63,791 bases of DNA, taken from NCBI GenBank assembly GCA_012270045.1, contig JAAXJC010000184.1, positions 1-63,791 on the forward strand, in the 5' to 3' direction. Below the pieces are notes generated by a model that had not been told where the DNA came from, ran no database searches, and saw only the letters and a program-made list of their open reading frames with translations. The stretch is from Luminiphilus sp. (lineage in GTDB: Bacteria > Pseudomonadota > Gammaproteobacteria > Pseudomonadales > Halieaceae). Numbering within the stretch: position 1 is the first letter of the stretch; every line of letters starts with the position of its first letter. The translations under genes were made by a program, and so were the position numbers. Shown piece by piece: positions 16,476 to 25,835 of this stretch.

Positions 16476-18369
16476 GGACATTGCCCTGCGTCGGGGTCCG
16501 ACCCTGCTGTTCGAGGGTGCGTCGGCAACGCTGCAACCGGGCCAGAAGCTGGCGTTGATCGGCGCCAATGGCACCGGCAAATCCAGCCTGTTTGCCCTGT
16601 TGCAGGGTGAATTGGGGGCTGACCGGGGGCAGATCCGCGGCATGTCGGGACTGCGCATTGCCCACATGGCCCAGGAACTGGTGGCCAGCAATGACTCAAC
16701 CCGGGACTTCGTAGTCGCCGGCGACCGGGAAGTAGCCGCACTGCTCATCGACGTTGCCGCTGCGGAGAGCGCGGAGGATTTCGAGCGGGCCGCACAGCTG
16801 CACCAGGCCCTGGAAGCCATCGACGGTTACAGCGCACCCCGCAGGGCGGAACAACTGCTGTTGGGTCTGGGTTTCACCACCGACGACCTGGAACAACCCG
16901 TTGTCGATTTTTCCGGCGGCTGGCGCGTCCGGCTCAATCTGGCCCGGGCGTTGATGACACCCTCGGATGTCCTGCTGTTGGATGAGCCGACCAACCACCT
17001 GGACCTGGATACCATGCTCTGGCTGGAGAGCTGGCTGCGCCGTTATCAAGGCACACTGGTGATGATTTCCCATGACCGTGACTTCATCGACGCCGTTTGC
17101 GAACGCACCCTGAGCATTGAACAGCACAACCTGGTCAGCTATCGCGGCGGCTATTCAGCCTTCGAGCAGCAGCGAGCCGAGCGTCTGGCCCAACAGACCG
17201 CCCTGTTCGCGCGCCAGCAGCGGGAGATCGCCCACATTGAGTCCTTTGTCCGTCGCTTTCGGGCCAAGGCCACCAAGGCCCGTCAGGCCCAGAGTCGTTT
17301 GAAGGCCCTGGAGCGGATGGAAACGGTAGCGCCGGCCCATGCCGACTCACCGTTTTCGTTCCAATTCCCGGAGCCGGGAAAAAGCAGCGACCCCCTGCTC
17401 TCGGTCACCGACGCCGGGCTGGGCTACGGAGACCACAGCGTACTTTCCCGAGTATCACTGACCCTGCACCCGGGTGACCGCATTGGTCTGCTGGGCAAGA
17501 ACGGGGCGGGCAAAACCACCCTGCTCAAAGGCCTGACCGGCGCCCTGCCCCTGCTGGGCGGGGAACGGGTGGAGGGCGCACACCTGCGTATCGGCTACTT
17601 CGACCAGCAGCAGTTGGAGGTGCTGGACCTGGAGGCGAGCCCCTTGCTACACCTGCAGCGACTCGACCCCTCGGCCCGGGAACAGGCAATACTGGATTTC
17701 CTGGGCGGCTTCAATTTCCGGGGAGATCGGGCCCGGGAGGCGATCGCGCCCTTCTCCGGCGGGGAAAAAGCACGACTGGCCCTGGCCATGGTGGTTTGGC
17801 AGGACCCCAATCTGCTGATTCTGGACGAGCCCACCAATCACCTGGATCTGGAGATGCGTCATGCCCTGGCCATGGCCCTGCAGGGATACACCGGGGCCAT
17901 CGTGCTGGTCAGTCACGATCGGCACCTGCTGCGCCACGCCGTGGAATCACTGTGGTTGGTGGACCGGGGGGCGGTAACCGAATATCCCGATGACCTGGCG
18001 GCCTATGAGAAGTGGGTGCTGACGGGTGACGGCGGCGATGGCAAGGCAGGTGAACATCGGGGCACCATCGACGGTCCGGAGAGCGGATCGGGCAGCGCCC
18101 GGCAACAACGCCAGAATGCCGCGCAACGGCGGGCGCAGCTGCGGCCCCTGCAACGGGCCTTGGAAAAGACGGAGCGGGCCCTGGAACAGCAGCAGCGAGA
18201 ACTGCAGGTGCTGCAGGAACAGTTGGCCGATCAAACCCTCTACGAAAACGGGAATTCATCCCGGCTCGCCGAATTGGTCAGAACCGAGGGATCACTCAAA
18301 TCAACCATTGCAGAGCTGGAGGACAGCTGGATGGAGCAGCAGGAAGCGCTGGAGCAGGCCGGGGGTTAG
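16462..18369 (+). CDS. ABC-F ATPase (YheS type), ribosome-associated
   Basis: Soluble protein of 635 residues with two ABC ATPase domains and no membrane domain. The first has ALIGANGTGKSS and DFSGGWRVRLNLARALM with LLDEPTNHLDLD; the second has GLLGKNGAGKTT, PFSGGEKARLALAMVVW and LILDEPTNHLDLE. An Arg/Lys-rich linker follows domain one (FVRRFRAKATKARQAQSRLKAL), and the C-terminus is a charged coiled coil (LEKTERALEQQQRELQVLQEQL). The length matches E. coli YheS (637). The TTG at 16462 gives MIILEDIALRRG, aligning with the start of YheS, with GGAGG 12 bases upstream. Confidence 0.9.
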   Translation: MIILEDIALRRGPTLLFEGASATLQPGQKLALIGANGTGKSSLFALLQGELGADRGQIRGMSGLRIAHMAQELVASNDSTRDFVVAGDREVAALLIDVAAAESAEDFERAAQLHQALEAIDGYSAPRRAEQLLLGLGFTTDDLEQPVVDFSGGWRVRLNLARALMTPSDVLLLDEPTNHLDLDTMLWLESWLRRYQGTLVMISHDRDFIDAVCERTLSIEQHNLVSYRGGYSAFEQQRAERLAQQTALFARQQREIAHIESFVRRFRAKATKARQAQSRLKALERMETVAPAHADSPFSFQFPEPGKSSDPLLSVTDAGLGYGDHSVLSRVSLTLHPGDRIGLLGKNGAGKTTLLKGLTGALPLLGGERVEGAHLRIGYFDQQQLEVLDLEASPLLHLQRLDPSAREQAILDFLGGFNFRGDRAREAIAPFSGGEKARLALAMVVWQDPNLLILDEPTNHLDLEMRHALAMALQGYTGAIVLVSHDRHLLRHAVESLWLVDRGAVTEYPDDLAAYEKWVLTGDGGDGKAGEHRGTIDGPESGSGSARQQRQNAAQRRAQLRPLQRALEKTERALEQQQRELQVLQEQLADQTLYENGNSSRLAELVRTEGSLKSTIAELEDSWMEQQEALEQAGG

Positions 18370-18450
18370 CTATCTGCGGGTAATTTGGGCATCATTGCGC
18401 CCGCGCTCAGCCGGCAGCGCCCCGCATCAAACAGCAGACACGAGTTAGCC

Positions 18451-19569
18451 ATGAATCACAGCTTCCATCCGCCCCATCGCACCCTGATGGGGCCCGGTCC
18501 ATCGGACGTTTCACCCCGAGTACTGGGCGCCCTGGGACGGCCCACCATCGGGCACCTGGATCCCCAGTTCATCACCCTGATGGATGAGATCAAGGCGCTG
18601 CTGCAGTACGTGTTCAAAACTGAAAACGAGTTGACCATTCCCCTGTCCGCGCCGGGCTCGGCGGGCATGGAAGCTGCCTTTGTCAATCTGCTAAGCCCCG
18701 GCGACACGGTCATCGTCTGCCAGAACGGCGTCTTCGGTGGCCGTATGAAGGAGAACGTGGAGCGCTGTGGCGCAACCGCGGTGATGGTGCAGGATCGCTG
18801 GGGCGACCCCGTCGACCCGGAGAAAGTAACAGCCGCTTTCGCCGCCCACCCCGAGGCCAGTGTGCTGGCTTTTGTGCACTCGGAGACGTCAACTGGCGTG
18901 CGCAGTGATGCCGAAACCCTGTGTGCCATCGCAAAGAACCACGGTGCACTGACAGTGGTGGATACGGTCACGACCCTGGCCGGCATCGATCTGCAGGTGG
19001 ATAACTGGGGGGCGGACGCGGTCTACTCGGGCACCCAAAAGTGCCTGTCCTGCGTTCCGGGGTTATCACCCATGACCTTCAGCCCGGCAGCGGTAGACCG
19101 TATCCAGCAGCGGCCCGAGCGAGTGCAGAGCTGGTTTCTGGATATGCAACTGGTCATGGGTTACTGGGGTGGCGACAGCAAGCGCGCCTACCACCACACG
19201 GCACCGGTGAATGCCCTTTATGCGTTGCATGAGGCACTGCTTATTGTCCGGGAGGAAGGACTGGAGGCGAGCTTCGAACGGCACCGGAACAACCACCTGC
19301 AATTGGTGGCAGGACTGGAACGCATGGGACTGGAGATGGCGGTGGCCCCCGAGTGGCGCCTGCCACAACTCAACGCCGTCTGTATCCCGGAGGGTGTCGA
19401 TGACGCCGAAGTTCGGGGTCGTCTGCTGCGGGAATTCGATCTGGAAATCGGCGCTGGATTGGGAGAACTGGCGGGCAAACAATGGCGCATTGGCCTGATG
19501 GGTCACGCCAGCAACCCGGTGAACGTTCAGCGCTGCCTGACGGCACTGGGTACCGTGCTGGGGCGCTGA
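18451..19569 (+). CDS. Class V aminotransferase (alanine-glyoxylate/serine-glyoxylate type)
   Basis: PLP enzyme of 372 residues. MGPGPSDVSPRVL at the N-terminus and SAPGSAGMEAAFVNLLSPGDTV near 70-90 are typical of the alanine-glyoxylate aminotransferase branch. HSETSTGVRSD and VDTVTTLAGIDLQVDNWGAD precede YSGTQKCLSCVPGLSP, whose Lys should hold PLP. It would interconvert glyoxylate and glycine with alanine or serine. The window also encodes threonine-to-glycine enzymes and GcvT, so glycine metabolism is well covered. The frame is open upstream to 18385, but the ATG at 18451 fits the family start. Confidence 0.88.
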   Translation: MNHSFHPPHRTLMGPGPSDVSPRVLGALGRPTIGHLDPQFITLMDEIKALLQYVFKTENELTIPLSAPGSAGMEAAFVNLLSPGDTVIVCQNGVFGGRMKENVERCGATAVMVQDRWGDPVDPEKVTAAFAAHPEASVLAFVHSETSTGVRSDAETLCAIAKNHGALTVVDTVTTLAGIDLQVDNWGADAVYSGTQKCLSCVPGLSPMTFSPAAVDRIQQRPERVQSWFLDMQLVMGYWGGDSKRAYHHTAPVNALYALHEALLIVREEGLEASFERHRNNHLQLVAGLERMGLEMAVAPEWRLPQLNAVCIPEGVDDAEVRGRLLREFDLEIGAGLGELAGKQWRIGLMGHASNPVNVQRCLTALGTVLGR

Positions 19570-19571
19570 AG

Positions 19572-20150
19572 TCAGAGCCGGGTTAACCGGCACCCGAGTT
19601 CATGTACCCCCAGGGGATGCTCGGATCGCAGGGAGCCATCCTGCCAGTGCCAGCGCTCTGCCGGAAACAAGCCGTGCATTTGCTCCAGCGAACAGTGAAA
19701 GGGTGGCCCGTCCGGATCGCTGGTCTGCATAAATAACGCCAACAGTGCTCCCCCAGGACGCAACCAGGCGTGTAGCTGGGCTTCGTAGGCTGACCAATCA
19801 TCGGGATTGATGGCGCACAAACAGGTTTGCTCATACACCAGATCGACGGGTTGCTCCGGTCGCCATTGAAACAGGTTGCCCACCAGCACCTGGCCATCGA
19901 GACCGCGAGCCGCCAGTTGCCGGCGCTGGAAGTCAACAGCGGTCGGGGACAGATCAACCCCGGTCACCTGCCAGCCCATTTCTGCCAGGGCCGACAGCTC
20001 CGGGGATCGTCCACAGCCTGGGATAACGGCGGTCCCCGGTTCCTGACTCAAGTTTTGCCGCCACTGTTCAAAGGCCGGGTTCAGTCCGCCCCGCTCCCAG
20101 GGCACCGACGGCTCGTGGTACCGCGCTTCCCAGTCAAGAACAGGTTCCAT
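19572..20150 (-). CDS. TPMT-family SAM-dependent methyltransferase
   Basis: 192-residue cytosolic methyltransferase. WEARYHEPSVPWERGGLNPAFEQW at the N-terminus is the TPMT-family opening (W..RY...PWE.G). The SAM site follows as AVIPGCGRSPELSALAEMGWQVTGVDLS, and VDLVYEQTCLCAINPDDWSAY matches the substrate-side block. Bacterial relatives methylate thiopurines, selenium or tellurium compounds, or halides. The substrate here is not readable. Its stop lies 2 bases from that of the convergent aminotransferase. Confidence 0.85.
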   Translation of the reverse strand: MEPVLDWEARYHEPSVPWERGGLNPAFEQWRQNLSQEPGTAVIPGCGRSPELSALAEMGWQVTGVDLSPTAVDFQRRQLAARGLDGQVLVGNLFQWRPEQPVDLVYEQTCLCAINPDDWSAYEAQLHAWLRPGGALLALFMQTSDPDGPPFHCSLEQMHGLFPAERWHWQDGSLRSEHPLGVHELGCRLTRL

Positions 20151-20247
20151 GGTCAGCCCTCTACTGTGCTCCAGGTCGCCGTCACCGACCCAAGGTTTGC
20201 TTCACCAGCGCGGGTTGGCCCGCCTCAGGTTGGGACAACGCCGCCAC

Positions 20248-21225
20248 CTACTGGCTGTGCTCGCTGGCTGTCAGCACCGCTGCAAACAAATCAGCGTCCA
20301 CATTACCTCCAGACAACACCACCCCAACACGTTGATATTCCTCTGGCAACCGCCCCGCCAGTACCGCTGCCAGGGCAACGGCACCCCCCGGCTCCACGAC
20401 CAGCCGCAATGCCGCAAAGGCCAGGGCCATGGCGCTTCGCACTTCATCATCAGTGACCGAGAGCCCCCCTGACAGCAGCCGCTGGTTGATGACAAATGTC
20501 AGCTCACCCGGGGTAGGCGCCAGCAGTGCATCGCATATGGATGAGCCCCCCGGCTTGATCTGTTCCCGCTGGCCGCTGTCCAGGGAGCGCTGGTGGTCAT
20601 TGAAGTCCTGGGGTTCCACGGCAAATATACGGGTCGGCACAGCCAACCCCTCGGCTGCCAGGGCACAGCCGGCCACCAGGCCACCGCCGCTGCAACACAC
20701 CAACATGGCGTCCAGGGGACCGGCATCCTGCAGCAGCTCCAGGCCCACAGTACCCTGGCCGGCCACGATGTCCGGGTCGTCATAGGAGGGCACCAGCACG
20801 CCGCCGTCCCGGGCCACAAGGGCACGGGCAATGGCCTCCCTGTCCTCGCTATGGCGGTCGTAGGGAATCACCTCGGCCCCCAGGGCGCGGGTATTGGCCG
20901 CCTTCACCCGGGGCGCGTCGGCAGGCATCACGATGCGCGCCCGTGTACCCAGGAGCCGGGCCGCCAGGGCAACACCCTGGGCATGGTTACCCGATGACCA
21001 GGCCACCACGCCCTGTTCCCGCTCAGCGGGGCTCAGTTGACTCAGACGGTTAAACGCACCCCGAAACTTGAAGCTGCCGGTGCGCTGCAGGCATTCGGGT
21101 TTAATGAACAGCTGTCGACCGCATCGGGCATCAAGTTGCTCTGATCGCAGTACCGGCGTGCGCAAGGCCTGCCCTTGCAGGCGCTGTGCCGCTGCCGCCA
21201 CGGCATGAAAGTCGGGAAGGCTCAT
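20248..21225 (-). CDS. PLP-dependent threonine/serine dehydratase-like enzyme
   Basis: 325-residue fold-type II PLP enzyme. RTGSFKFRGAFNRL near 50-63 carries the PLP lysine, SSGNHAQGVALAARLLG the phosphate-side Asn loop, and CCSGGGLVAGCALAA the glycine-rich phosphate loop. The single domain without a C-terminal ACT region resembles catabolic threonine dehydratase or serine racemase. It may deaminate L-threonine, L-serine or a beta-hydroxy amino acid. ATG at 21225 (MSLPDFHAV) is preferred; the frame is open to 21249. Confidence 0.86.
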   Translation of the reverse strand: MSLPDFHAVAAAAQRLQGQALRTPVLRSEQLDARCGRQLFIKPECLQRTGSFKFRGAFNRLSQLSPAEREQGVVAWSSGNHAQGVALAARLLGTRARIVMPADAPRVKAANTRALGAEVIPYDRHSEDREAIARALVARDGGVLVPSYDDPDIVAGQGTVGLELLQDAGPLDAMLVCCSGGGLVAGCALAAEGLAVPTRIFAVEPQDFNDHQRSLDSGQREQIKPGGSSICDALLAPTPGELTFVINQRLLSGGLSVTDDEVRSAMALAFAALRLVVEPGGAVALAAVLAGRLPEEYQRVGVVLSGGNVDADLFAAVLTASEHSQ

Positions 21226-21467
21226 GGTGCCCCACCATCTGCTGGCCAATGCCGGCCGCTACAGCGAGGGAGGTCGTGGATGTCGCGCTGGCACCCGCCT
21301 CGTGCGCGGATTCTGGAAGATCGGATCGTCATCGGGCCAGTGACAAGCCACGACTGCGGTCATCCAAGCAAGGGAATCGGTCTCTACCGGCACAGGCCGG
21401 TCGACCAGCTACGCGCTGACGGCTGGGACGGAAATGCAGGGGCTCACCCCCGCCAACCGAGACTCCT

Positions 21468-22991
21468 TCAGTTTTGACTGGCATCGAAGCGATAAAAAGG
21501 TTCCATCATCTGGTCGATGGTGAAGCTGGCGGGACGCTGGCGGGGTGGAAAGGCCCTGAGGGTCATCAGGAACTTTTCAAGTTCGGCCCTCGCCACGTAA
21601 ACCCGCGGAATTTTCCGCACCCACCAGTCATTGTAGGTATTCGAGTCCTGGTCTGCCCGCTCAAAGGGATCCCGGCGCAGGTGGAACAGTTTCGGGATGC
21701 GCAGCATGTCAAACTCCTCCCGCCAGACATCAAATTCACGGGCCCGCTGCTCGGCAAAAACAATCTTCCAGTCACCCACCCGCATGGCAGTCAACAAGCC
21801 ATCATCGCTCCAGTACAGGAAGGAAGTGCGCGGCCCACGCTCGGCATCGCCGGTCAGGTAGGGAAGAAAATTATAGCCATCGAGGTGGTTGCGATAATCC
21901 TTGCCGTTGACCTGCGTGCCGGCTTTCAGCTCCTCGGCAATATTCGGGCGCCCAGCAGCAGCCATAAATGTCGGCACCCAATCGGTATGGGACATGATGT
22001 CATTGAGAATGGTCCCCGGGGGTATTTTGCCCGGCCAGCGCACCATGGCCGGCACCCGGAAACCGCCCTCCCAGTTGGTGTTCTTCTCACTGCGGAAAGG
22101 CGTGATACCGGCATCCGGCCAGGTATTGAAGTGAGGACCGTTGTCGGTTGAATACAGAACGATGGTGTTGTCCGTAACCCCCAACTCATCCAGCTGGTCC
22201 AGCAATTCACCGACCATACGGTCGTGGGCCACCATGGCATCGTTATAGAACCCCTGACCGGACAGCCCCATCTCATCATCGGGCGTGTGGGTCCAGAAAT
22301 GCATTCGGGTGGTGTTAACCCAGGCGAAAAAAGGCGTGTCATCGGCGACCGCCCGGCTGATGAAGTCCTTGGCTGAGGCGAGGAACTCGCGATCAATGGT
22401 CTCCATTCGTTTCTTGGTCAGGGGACCGCTGTCTTCGATTCGACCATCCGCGAAGGAACGAATAACCCCCCGGGGTCCGAACCGGGCAACGAAGGCCGGG
22501 TCCTTGGGGTAGTCAGCATCCTCGGGCTCCTCCTCGGCATTGAGGTGGTAGAGGTTGCCAAAGAATTCGTCGAAGCCGTGTTCTGTGGGGAGAAATTCAT
22601 CCCGATCACCGAGGTGGTTTTTACCGTACTGCCCGGTGACGTAGCCCTCACCCTTGAGCAGTCCGGCCAGGGTCACATCCTTGTCACTGATACCCTGGTC
22701 CGCACCCGGGGCACCTACCTTGGTAAGACCCGTGCGAATCGGTGATTGTCCGATGATGAAAGCGGACCGGCCCGCGGTGCAGCTCTGCTGCCCATAGTAA
22801 TCGGTAAACTTGGCGCCCTCATTGGCAATGCGGTCTATGTTGGGGGTCGGGTAACCCATCATGCCCATGTTGTTGGTCGACAGGTTCCAGAAGCCGATGT
22901 CATCGCCCCAGATGACCAGAATGTTGGGTTTATCCGCCGCGCTCACTGCGTGGGCCATAAGCAGCAGGCATAGACCAAAAATCCGCAGCAT
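21468..22991 (-). CDS. Secreted sulfatase (arylsulfatase family, Cys type)
   Basis: 507-residue periplasmic or secreted sulfuric ester hydrolase. The signal peptide is LRIFGLCLLLMAHAVSA, then KPNILVIWGDDIGFWNLS gives the first metal-binding Asp pair. SCTAGRSAF contains Cys71 in the C-x-A-x-R sequence that FGE-type enzymes convert to formylglycine. GKNHLGD and STDNGPHFNTWPD hold the other conserved Lys, His and Asp-Asn. The ATG at 22991 has GGAG upstream; the frame is open to 23042. No sulfatase-maturing enzyme gene is in the window. The cyclase-family gene just upstream on the same strand may be cotranscribed. Confidence 0.9.
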   Translation of the reverse strand: MLRIFGLCLLLMAHAVSAADKPNILVIWGDDIGFWNLSTNNMGMMGYPTPNIDRIANEGAKFTDYYGQQSCTAGRSAFIIGQSPIRTGLTKVGAPGADQGISDKDVTLAGLLKGEGYVTGQYGKNHLGDRDEFLPTEHGFDEFFGNLYHLNAEEEPEDADYPKDPAFVARFGPRGVIRSFADGRIEDSGPLTKKRMETIDREFLASAKDFISRAVADDTPFFAWVNTTRMHFWTHTPDDEMGLSGQGFYNDAMVAHDRMVGELLDQLDELGVTDNTIVLYSTDNGPHFNTWPDAGITPFRSEKNTNWEGGFRVPAMVRWPGKIPPGTILNDIMSHTDWVPTFMAAAGRPNIAEELKAGTQVNGKDYRNHLDGYNFLPYLTGDAERGPRTSFLYWSDDGLLTAMRVGDWKIVFAEQRAREFDVWREEFDMLRIPKLFHLRRDPFERADQDSNTYNDWWVRKIPRVYVARAELEKFLMTLRAFPPRQRPASFTIDQMMEPFYRFDASQN

Positions 22992-23068
22992 GCTCTCGAC
23001 TCCTTTAACTTTTTTAAAATTATGCTGGCCGCCATGATGCATGACGACTCCGGGTACCGCCAGTACTG

Positions 23069-23896
23069 TCAGGACTCGGGTACCAGCCCGATAATGCGCA
23101 ACGGACCGCCGCTGCCACCTCTTATTTTCATGGGCAGAGCAACGATAAAACCACCCCGTGGGGGCAATTGATCGAGGTTGGTCACATTCTCAAAACCCAA
23201 AACGTTGTTTTCGTAGAGGTAGCGATGCACGGCGAAATCCGTTGACTGGCCATAGTCAATACTGGGGGTATCCAGACCCACCGAAACAATGCCCCGCTCC
23301 ATGAGCAGGAAGCGGGCCGCTGCCAGGGAAAACCCAGGAAAATGCAGCTCTGCCACCGCCTCCGGGCCCCGGGCCGCCGTACCCATGTAACGAACCCGGT
23401 CGGGCCAGAAGCGGGCATAGCCGGTATACATCAGCACTGCGGCGCCCCGGGGTATGGGCCCGTGTTCGGTCTCCCAGTCACGCACAGCCGCCAGGTCCAG
23501 GCGGTAATCGGGGTTGGCCAGGGCCGCCTCCGATACATCTATTACCACCGCCGGAGTGAATAACGCAGAGAGGGGAATTTCGTCCGCCGCCCACCGACCC
23601 TCGGCAAAGTGCACCGGCGCATCCAGGTGGGTGCCACCGTGCTCGGCGGTATCCACCCTGTAGGCCGTGTAATACCAGCCGCCCTCGGTCTGGCCCCGGA
23701 ACCGCTCACTGTGCTCGAAGGGCGCCTCGGTGGGCCAGTAGATCGTGTCCTCATCAAAGGCATGGGTCATATCCACCAGTCGGTAGCCGGCAAAGGGAGA
23801 GGCGACCTGCTCGGTCGCGGCCGGCAGGGACAGGGTCAGCAGGACTCCGCAAAGAAACGTCAGGCAACTGCGCTTGGCAGCAATGAACAAGGGCAT
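23069..23896 (-). CDS. Secreted cyclase-family hydrolase (kynurenine formamidase-like fold)
   Basis: 275-residue protein starting with a signal peptide (CLTFLCGVLLTLSLPAA). It has the metal-binding HGGTHLDAPVHF at 86-97, the HxGTHxDxPxH signature of the cyclase/KynB superfamily, and VDMTHAFDEDTIYWP before it. VSVGLDTPSIDYG and a late His (FAVHRYLYENN) complete the usual site. KynB itself is cytosolic and shorter, so this exported form has another substrate. ATG 23896 follows GGGGGAGA. It lies 77 bases upstream of the sulfatase, same strand. Confidence 0.84.
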   Translation of the reverse strand: MPLFIAAKRSCLTFLCGVLLTLSLPAATEQVASPFAGYRLVDMTHAFDEDTIYWPTEAPFEHSERFRGQTEGGWYYTAYRVDTAEHGGTHLDAPVHFAEGRWAADEIPLSALFTPAVVIDVSEAALANPDYRLDLAAVRDWETEHGPIPRGAAVLMYTGYARFWPDRVRYMGTAARGPEAVAELHFPGFSLAAARFLLMERGIVSVGLDTPSIDYGQSTDFAVHRYLYENNVLGFENVTNLDQLPPRGGFIVALPMKIRGGSGGPLRIIGLVPES

Positions 23897-24013
23897 GGCA
23901 ATCTCCCCCCGTGAATGGGTTTCGGACACAAGACGGGGTATTGGACCCCAAACCGGCATTGCTGGCATAGTCCCTGAAGACTTGCAACCGGCAACCCCAA
24001 CGGAGATCGCGGC

Positions 24014-24487
24014 GTGCGCAAAATCCTCCTGCTGCTGAGCCATGGCCTGACGCTGCTACTGGGCTTCGCCCTGGGCGTCTACGCCCTACCCATTCTTGTA
24101 CAGCCCCCCGAGCCCGACCTGGTGGCGATCGAGTCCGTGCTGGCGGAACCCCTCTACAGCGCCCGCTTCAGTCGTGATCGCGCAGACAGTGATGCACTGC
24201 ACTGGGGCGAGGGCGAACTGCGGTTGTATCAGGACATGCTGGTCTTTGAGGGCAAGCTGGCACCCGGTCCGGATTACCGGCTTTATCTGGTGTCCGGGTT
24301 TGTGGAGACCGAGGCCGACTTCCTGGCGCTAAAGGCCGACGCCCATGAAGTAGGCGCCATCAAAAATTTCAACGGCTTTGCCCTGGACAACCCCAACGCC
24401 GGCATTCTGGAGCGCTACGACACCGCTGTGGTCTGGTGCGAAACCTTCGGACAGTTCATTACCTCGGGCCAGTACCGACAGCGGTGA
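24014..24487 (+). CDS. DM13-domain exported protein
   Basis: 157 residues: an N-terminal hydrophobic anchor or signal (ILLLLSHGLTLLLGFALGVYALPILV), then a DM13 domain from about 55 to the end. Domain blocks are LAPGPDYRLYLVSGFV, KNFNGFALDNPNAGILERYDTAVVWCETFGQFITSG; the single Cys in VVWCE is the conserved one that has led to a proposed redox role for DM13. GTG start with GGAG eight bases before it. Divergent from the cyclase gene. It has no neighbouring partner that explains it. Confidence 0.8.
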   Translation: MRKILLLLSHGLTLLLGFALGVYALPILVQPPEPDLVAIESVLAEPLYSARFSRDRADSDALHWGEGELRLYQDMLVFEGKLAPGPDYRLYLVSGFVETEADFLALKADAHEVGAIKNFNGFALDNPNAGILERYDTAVVWCETFGQFITSGQYRQR

Positions 24488-24527
24488 AGCAACCCTGACA
24501 GCAACCGCTACAGGTCGCGGCAGCCCT

Positions 24528-25727
24528 TCACGCCAGCAGCTTTGCCAGTTTGGTCAGTGCCAACAACAGCACGATGGCCAGCACCGCGAGGGCCAGCAGA
24601 TTGCCTGTGCGGCCATTACGAAAGGGCTGGGGCATCAGGCGACTGTTCGCCAGCACCACGAGCACCAGCGCGATCACCGGTAACAGCAGGGCATTGGTCA
24701 CCTGTGCGGTTACGATCAATACCGTGGGACGGCTGGTCACCACGGCAAACAAGGTACCTGCCAACAGCACCGACAGGGCAACTGCCTTGAAGCCACGGCT
24801 GCCGGGGTCCGTGGACCAACCCAGTGCCCCGCACACGGCCCAGCCCGCCGCCACCGGCGCCGCGATGGCAGAACTGAGCCCCGCTGCGAACAAGCCGAAT
24901 CCCACTGCCAGGGTACCGCCCCCGGGAAAGTGCCGGTCTATGGCCACCATCAGCGCCGGCAATACTTCCACCTCCGCTCCCGGAGACAGCAGTGCTGACG
25001 CCACCATCATGATTGCGCAGGTGATGCCACCACCGATCAGAATAGCCAGCATTGACTCCTGACGGGCACCACGAAGGGCGGTCTCAACCGACTCCCCGGA
25101 CCAACGTCGACGGACTGCGGTGGCATGCAGGAACAGGTTATAGGGCACTACCGTGGTGCCGATCAACGCCAGGGCGGTGGTGAGGTAGCCACTGGAAAAC
25201 GTGGGTACCAGCCGCTCCGGAGACTGGGCCAGCAGCAAGGGCAGCAGCAACAGGGCGAGACCCGAAAACAGCACAGCCATCAGGGCCACCAATAACACCA
25301 GCAGTCGCTCCAGCCAGCGATAGCGATCGAACAGGATCAACAGGCCGGCCAGCGCCGCCGCAACCACCACGACCTGCGCGAAATCGATTGGCAGCGCGGC
25401 GCTGAGGCCGATGCCGGCACCGGACAGGTTACCGGACTGATAAGCGGCATTGCCGCCACCGATAGCCAGGATCACCAACAGCACCAGTAGCGATCCCCAC
25501 CAGGCGCCCCGCCCCAGATCCCGTACCAAGGTGGCCAGATCCTTTTGGGTGGCCAGGGCGGTGCGCAGGGACAACTCCTGCAGCGTCAGGGTTGCGAACA
25601 CCGAGAACGCCACCGCCCACAACAGCGCAATGCCCGAGGACGCCCCCGCCACGCTCGCCGTGGTCACCGTGCCCGGTCCGATAAAAGCCGCAGCCACCAT
25701 CGCACCCGGACCAATTCGTAGCGCCAT
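24528..25727 (-). CDS. NRAMP-fold transporter lacking canonical metal ligands
   Basis: 399-residue, 11-helix inner-membrane carrier of the NRAMP (PF01566-like) family. In metal-transporting NRAMPs helix 1 has DPGN and helix 6 has A..M before PHN. Here helix 1 reads FIGPGTVTTAS (GPGT at 17-20) and helix 6 reads GTTVVPYNLFLH (200-210), so all four side chains that hold Mn/Fe are changed. It therefore belongs with NRAMP-related proteins of unsettled substrate. ATG 25727 has GGGAG eight bases upstream; 25748 is also open. Monocistronic. Confidence 0.82.
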   Translation of the reverse strand: MALRIGPGAMVAAAFIGPGTVTTASVAGASSGIALLWAVAFSVFATLTLQELSLRTALATQKDLATLVRDLGRGAWWGSLLVLLVILAIGGGNAAYQSGNLSGAGIGLSAALPIDFAQVVVVAAALAGLLILFDRYRWLERLLVLLVALMAVLFSGLALLLLPLLLAQSPERLVPTFSSGYLTTALALIGTTVVPYNLFLHATAVRRRWSGESVETALRGARQESMLAILIGGGITCAIMMVASALLSPGAEVEVLPALMVAIDRHFPGGGTLAVGFGLFAAGLSSAIAAPVAAGWAVCGALGWSTDPGSRGFKAVALSVLLAGTLFAVVTSRPTVLIVTAQVTNALLLPVIALVLVVLANSRLMPQPFRNGRTGNLLALAVLAIVLLLALTKLAKLLA

Positions 25728-25835
25728 CGTCCTGTCTCCCACCGGCATCCTGACTGGGCCGGCCTAATTTCACCCCGCCGATAAGCGGCTGCCGGCCTGG
25801 GCTATAGTGCCAGCAAACACGACATGGAGTCCGCT

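Noticed and set aside
21280-21477. A 65-codon frame with GGGAGG before the ATG, starting like a GNAT acetyltransferase (PPRARILEDR)
   Set aside because: The likeness is only about ten residues, and the rest shows no acetyl-CoA motif. A decayed gene start is possible but unsupported.
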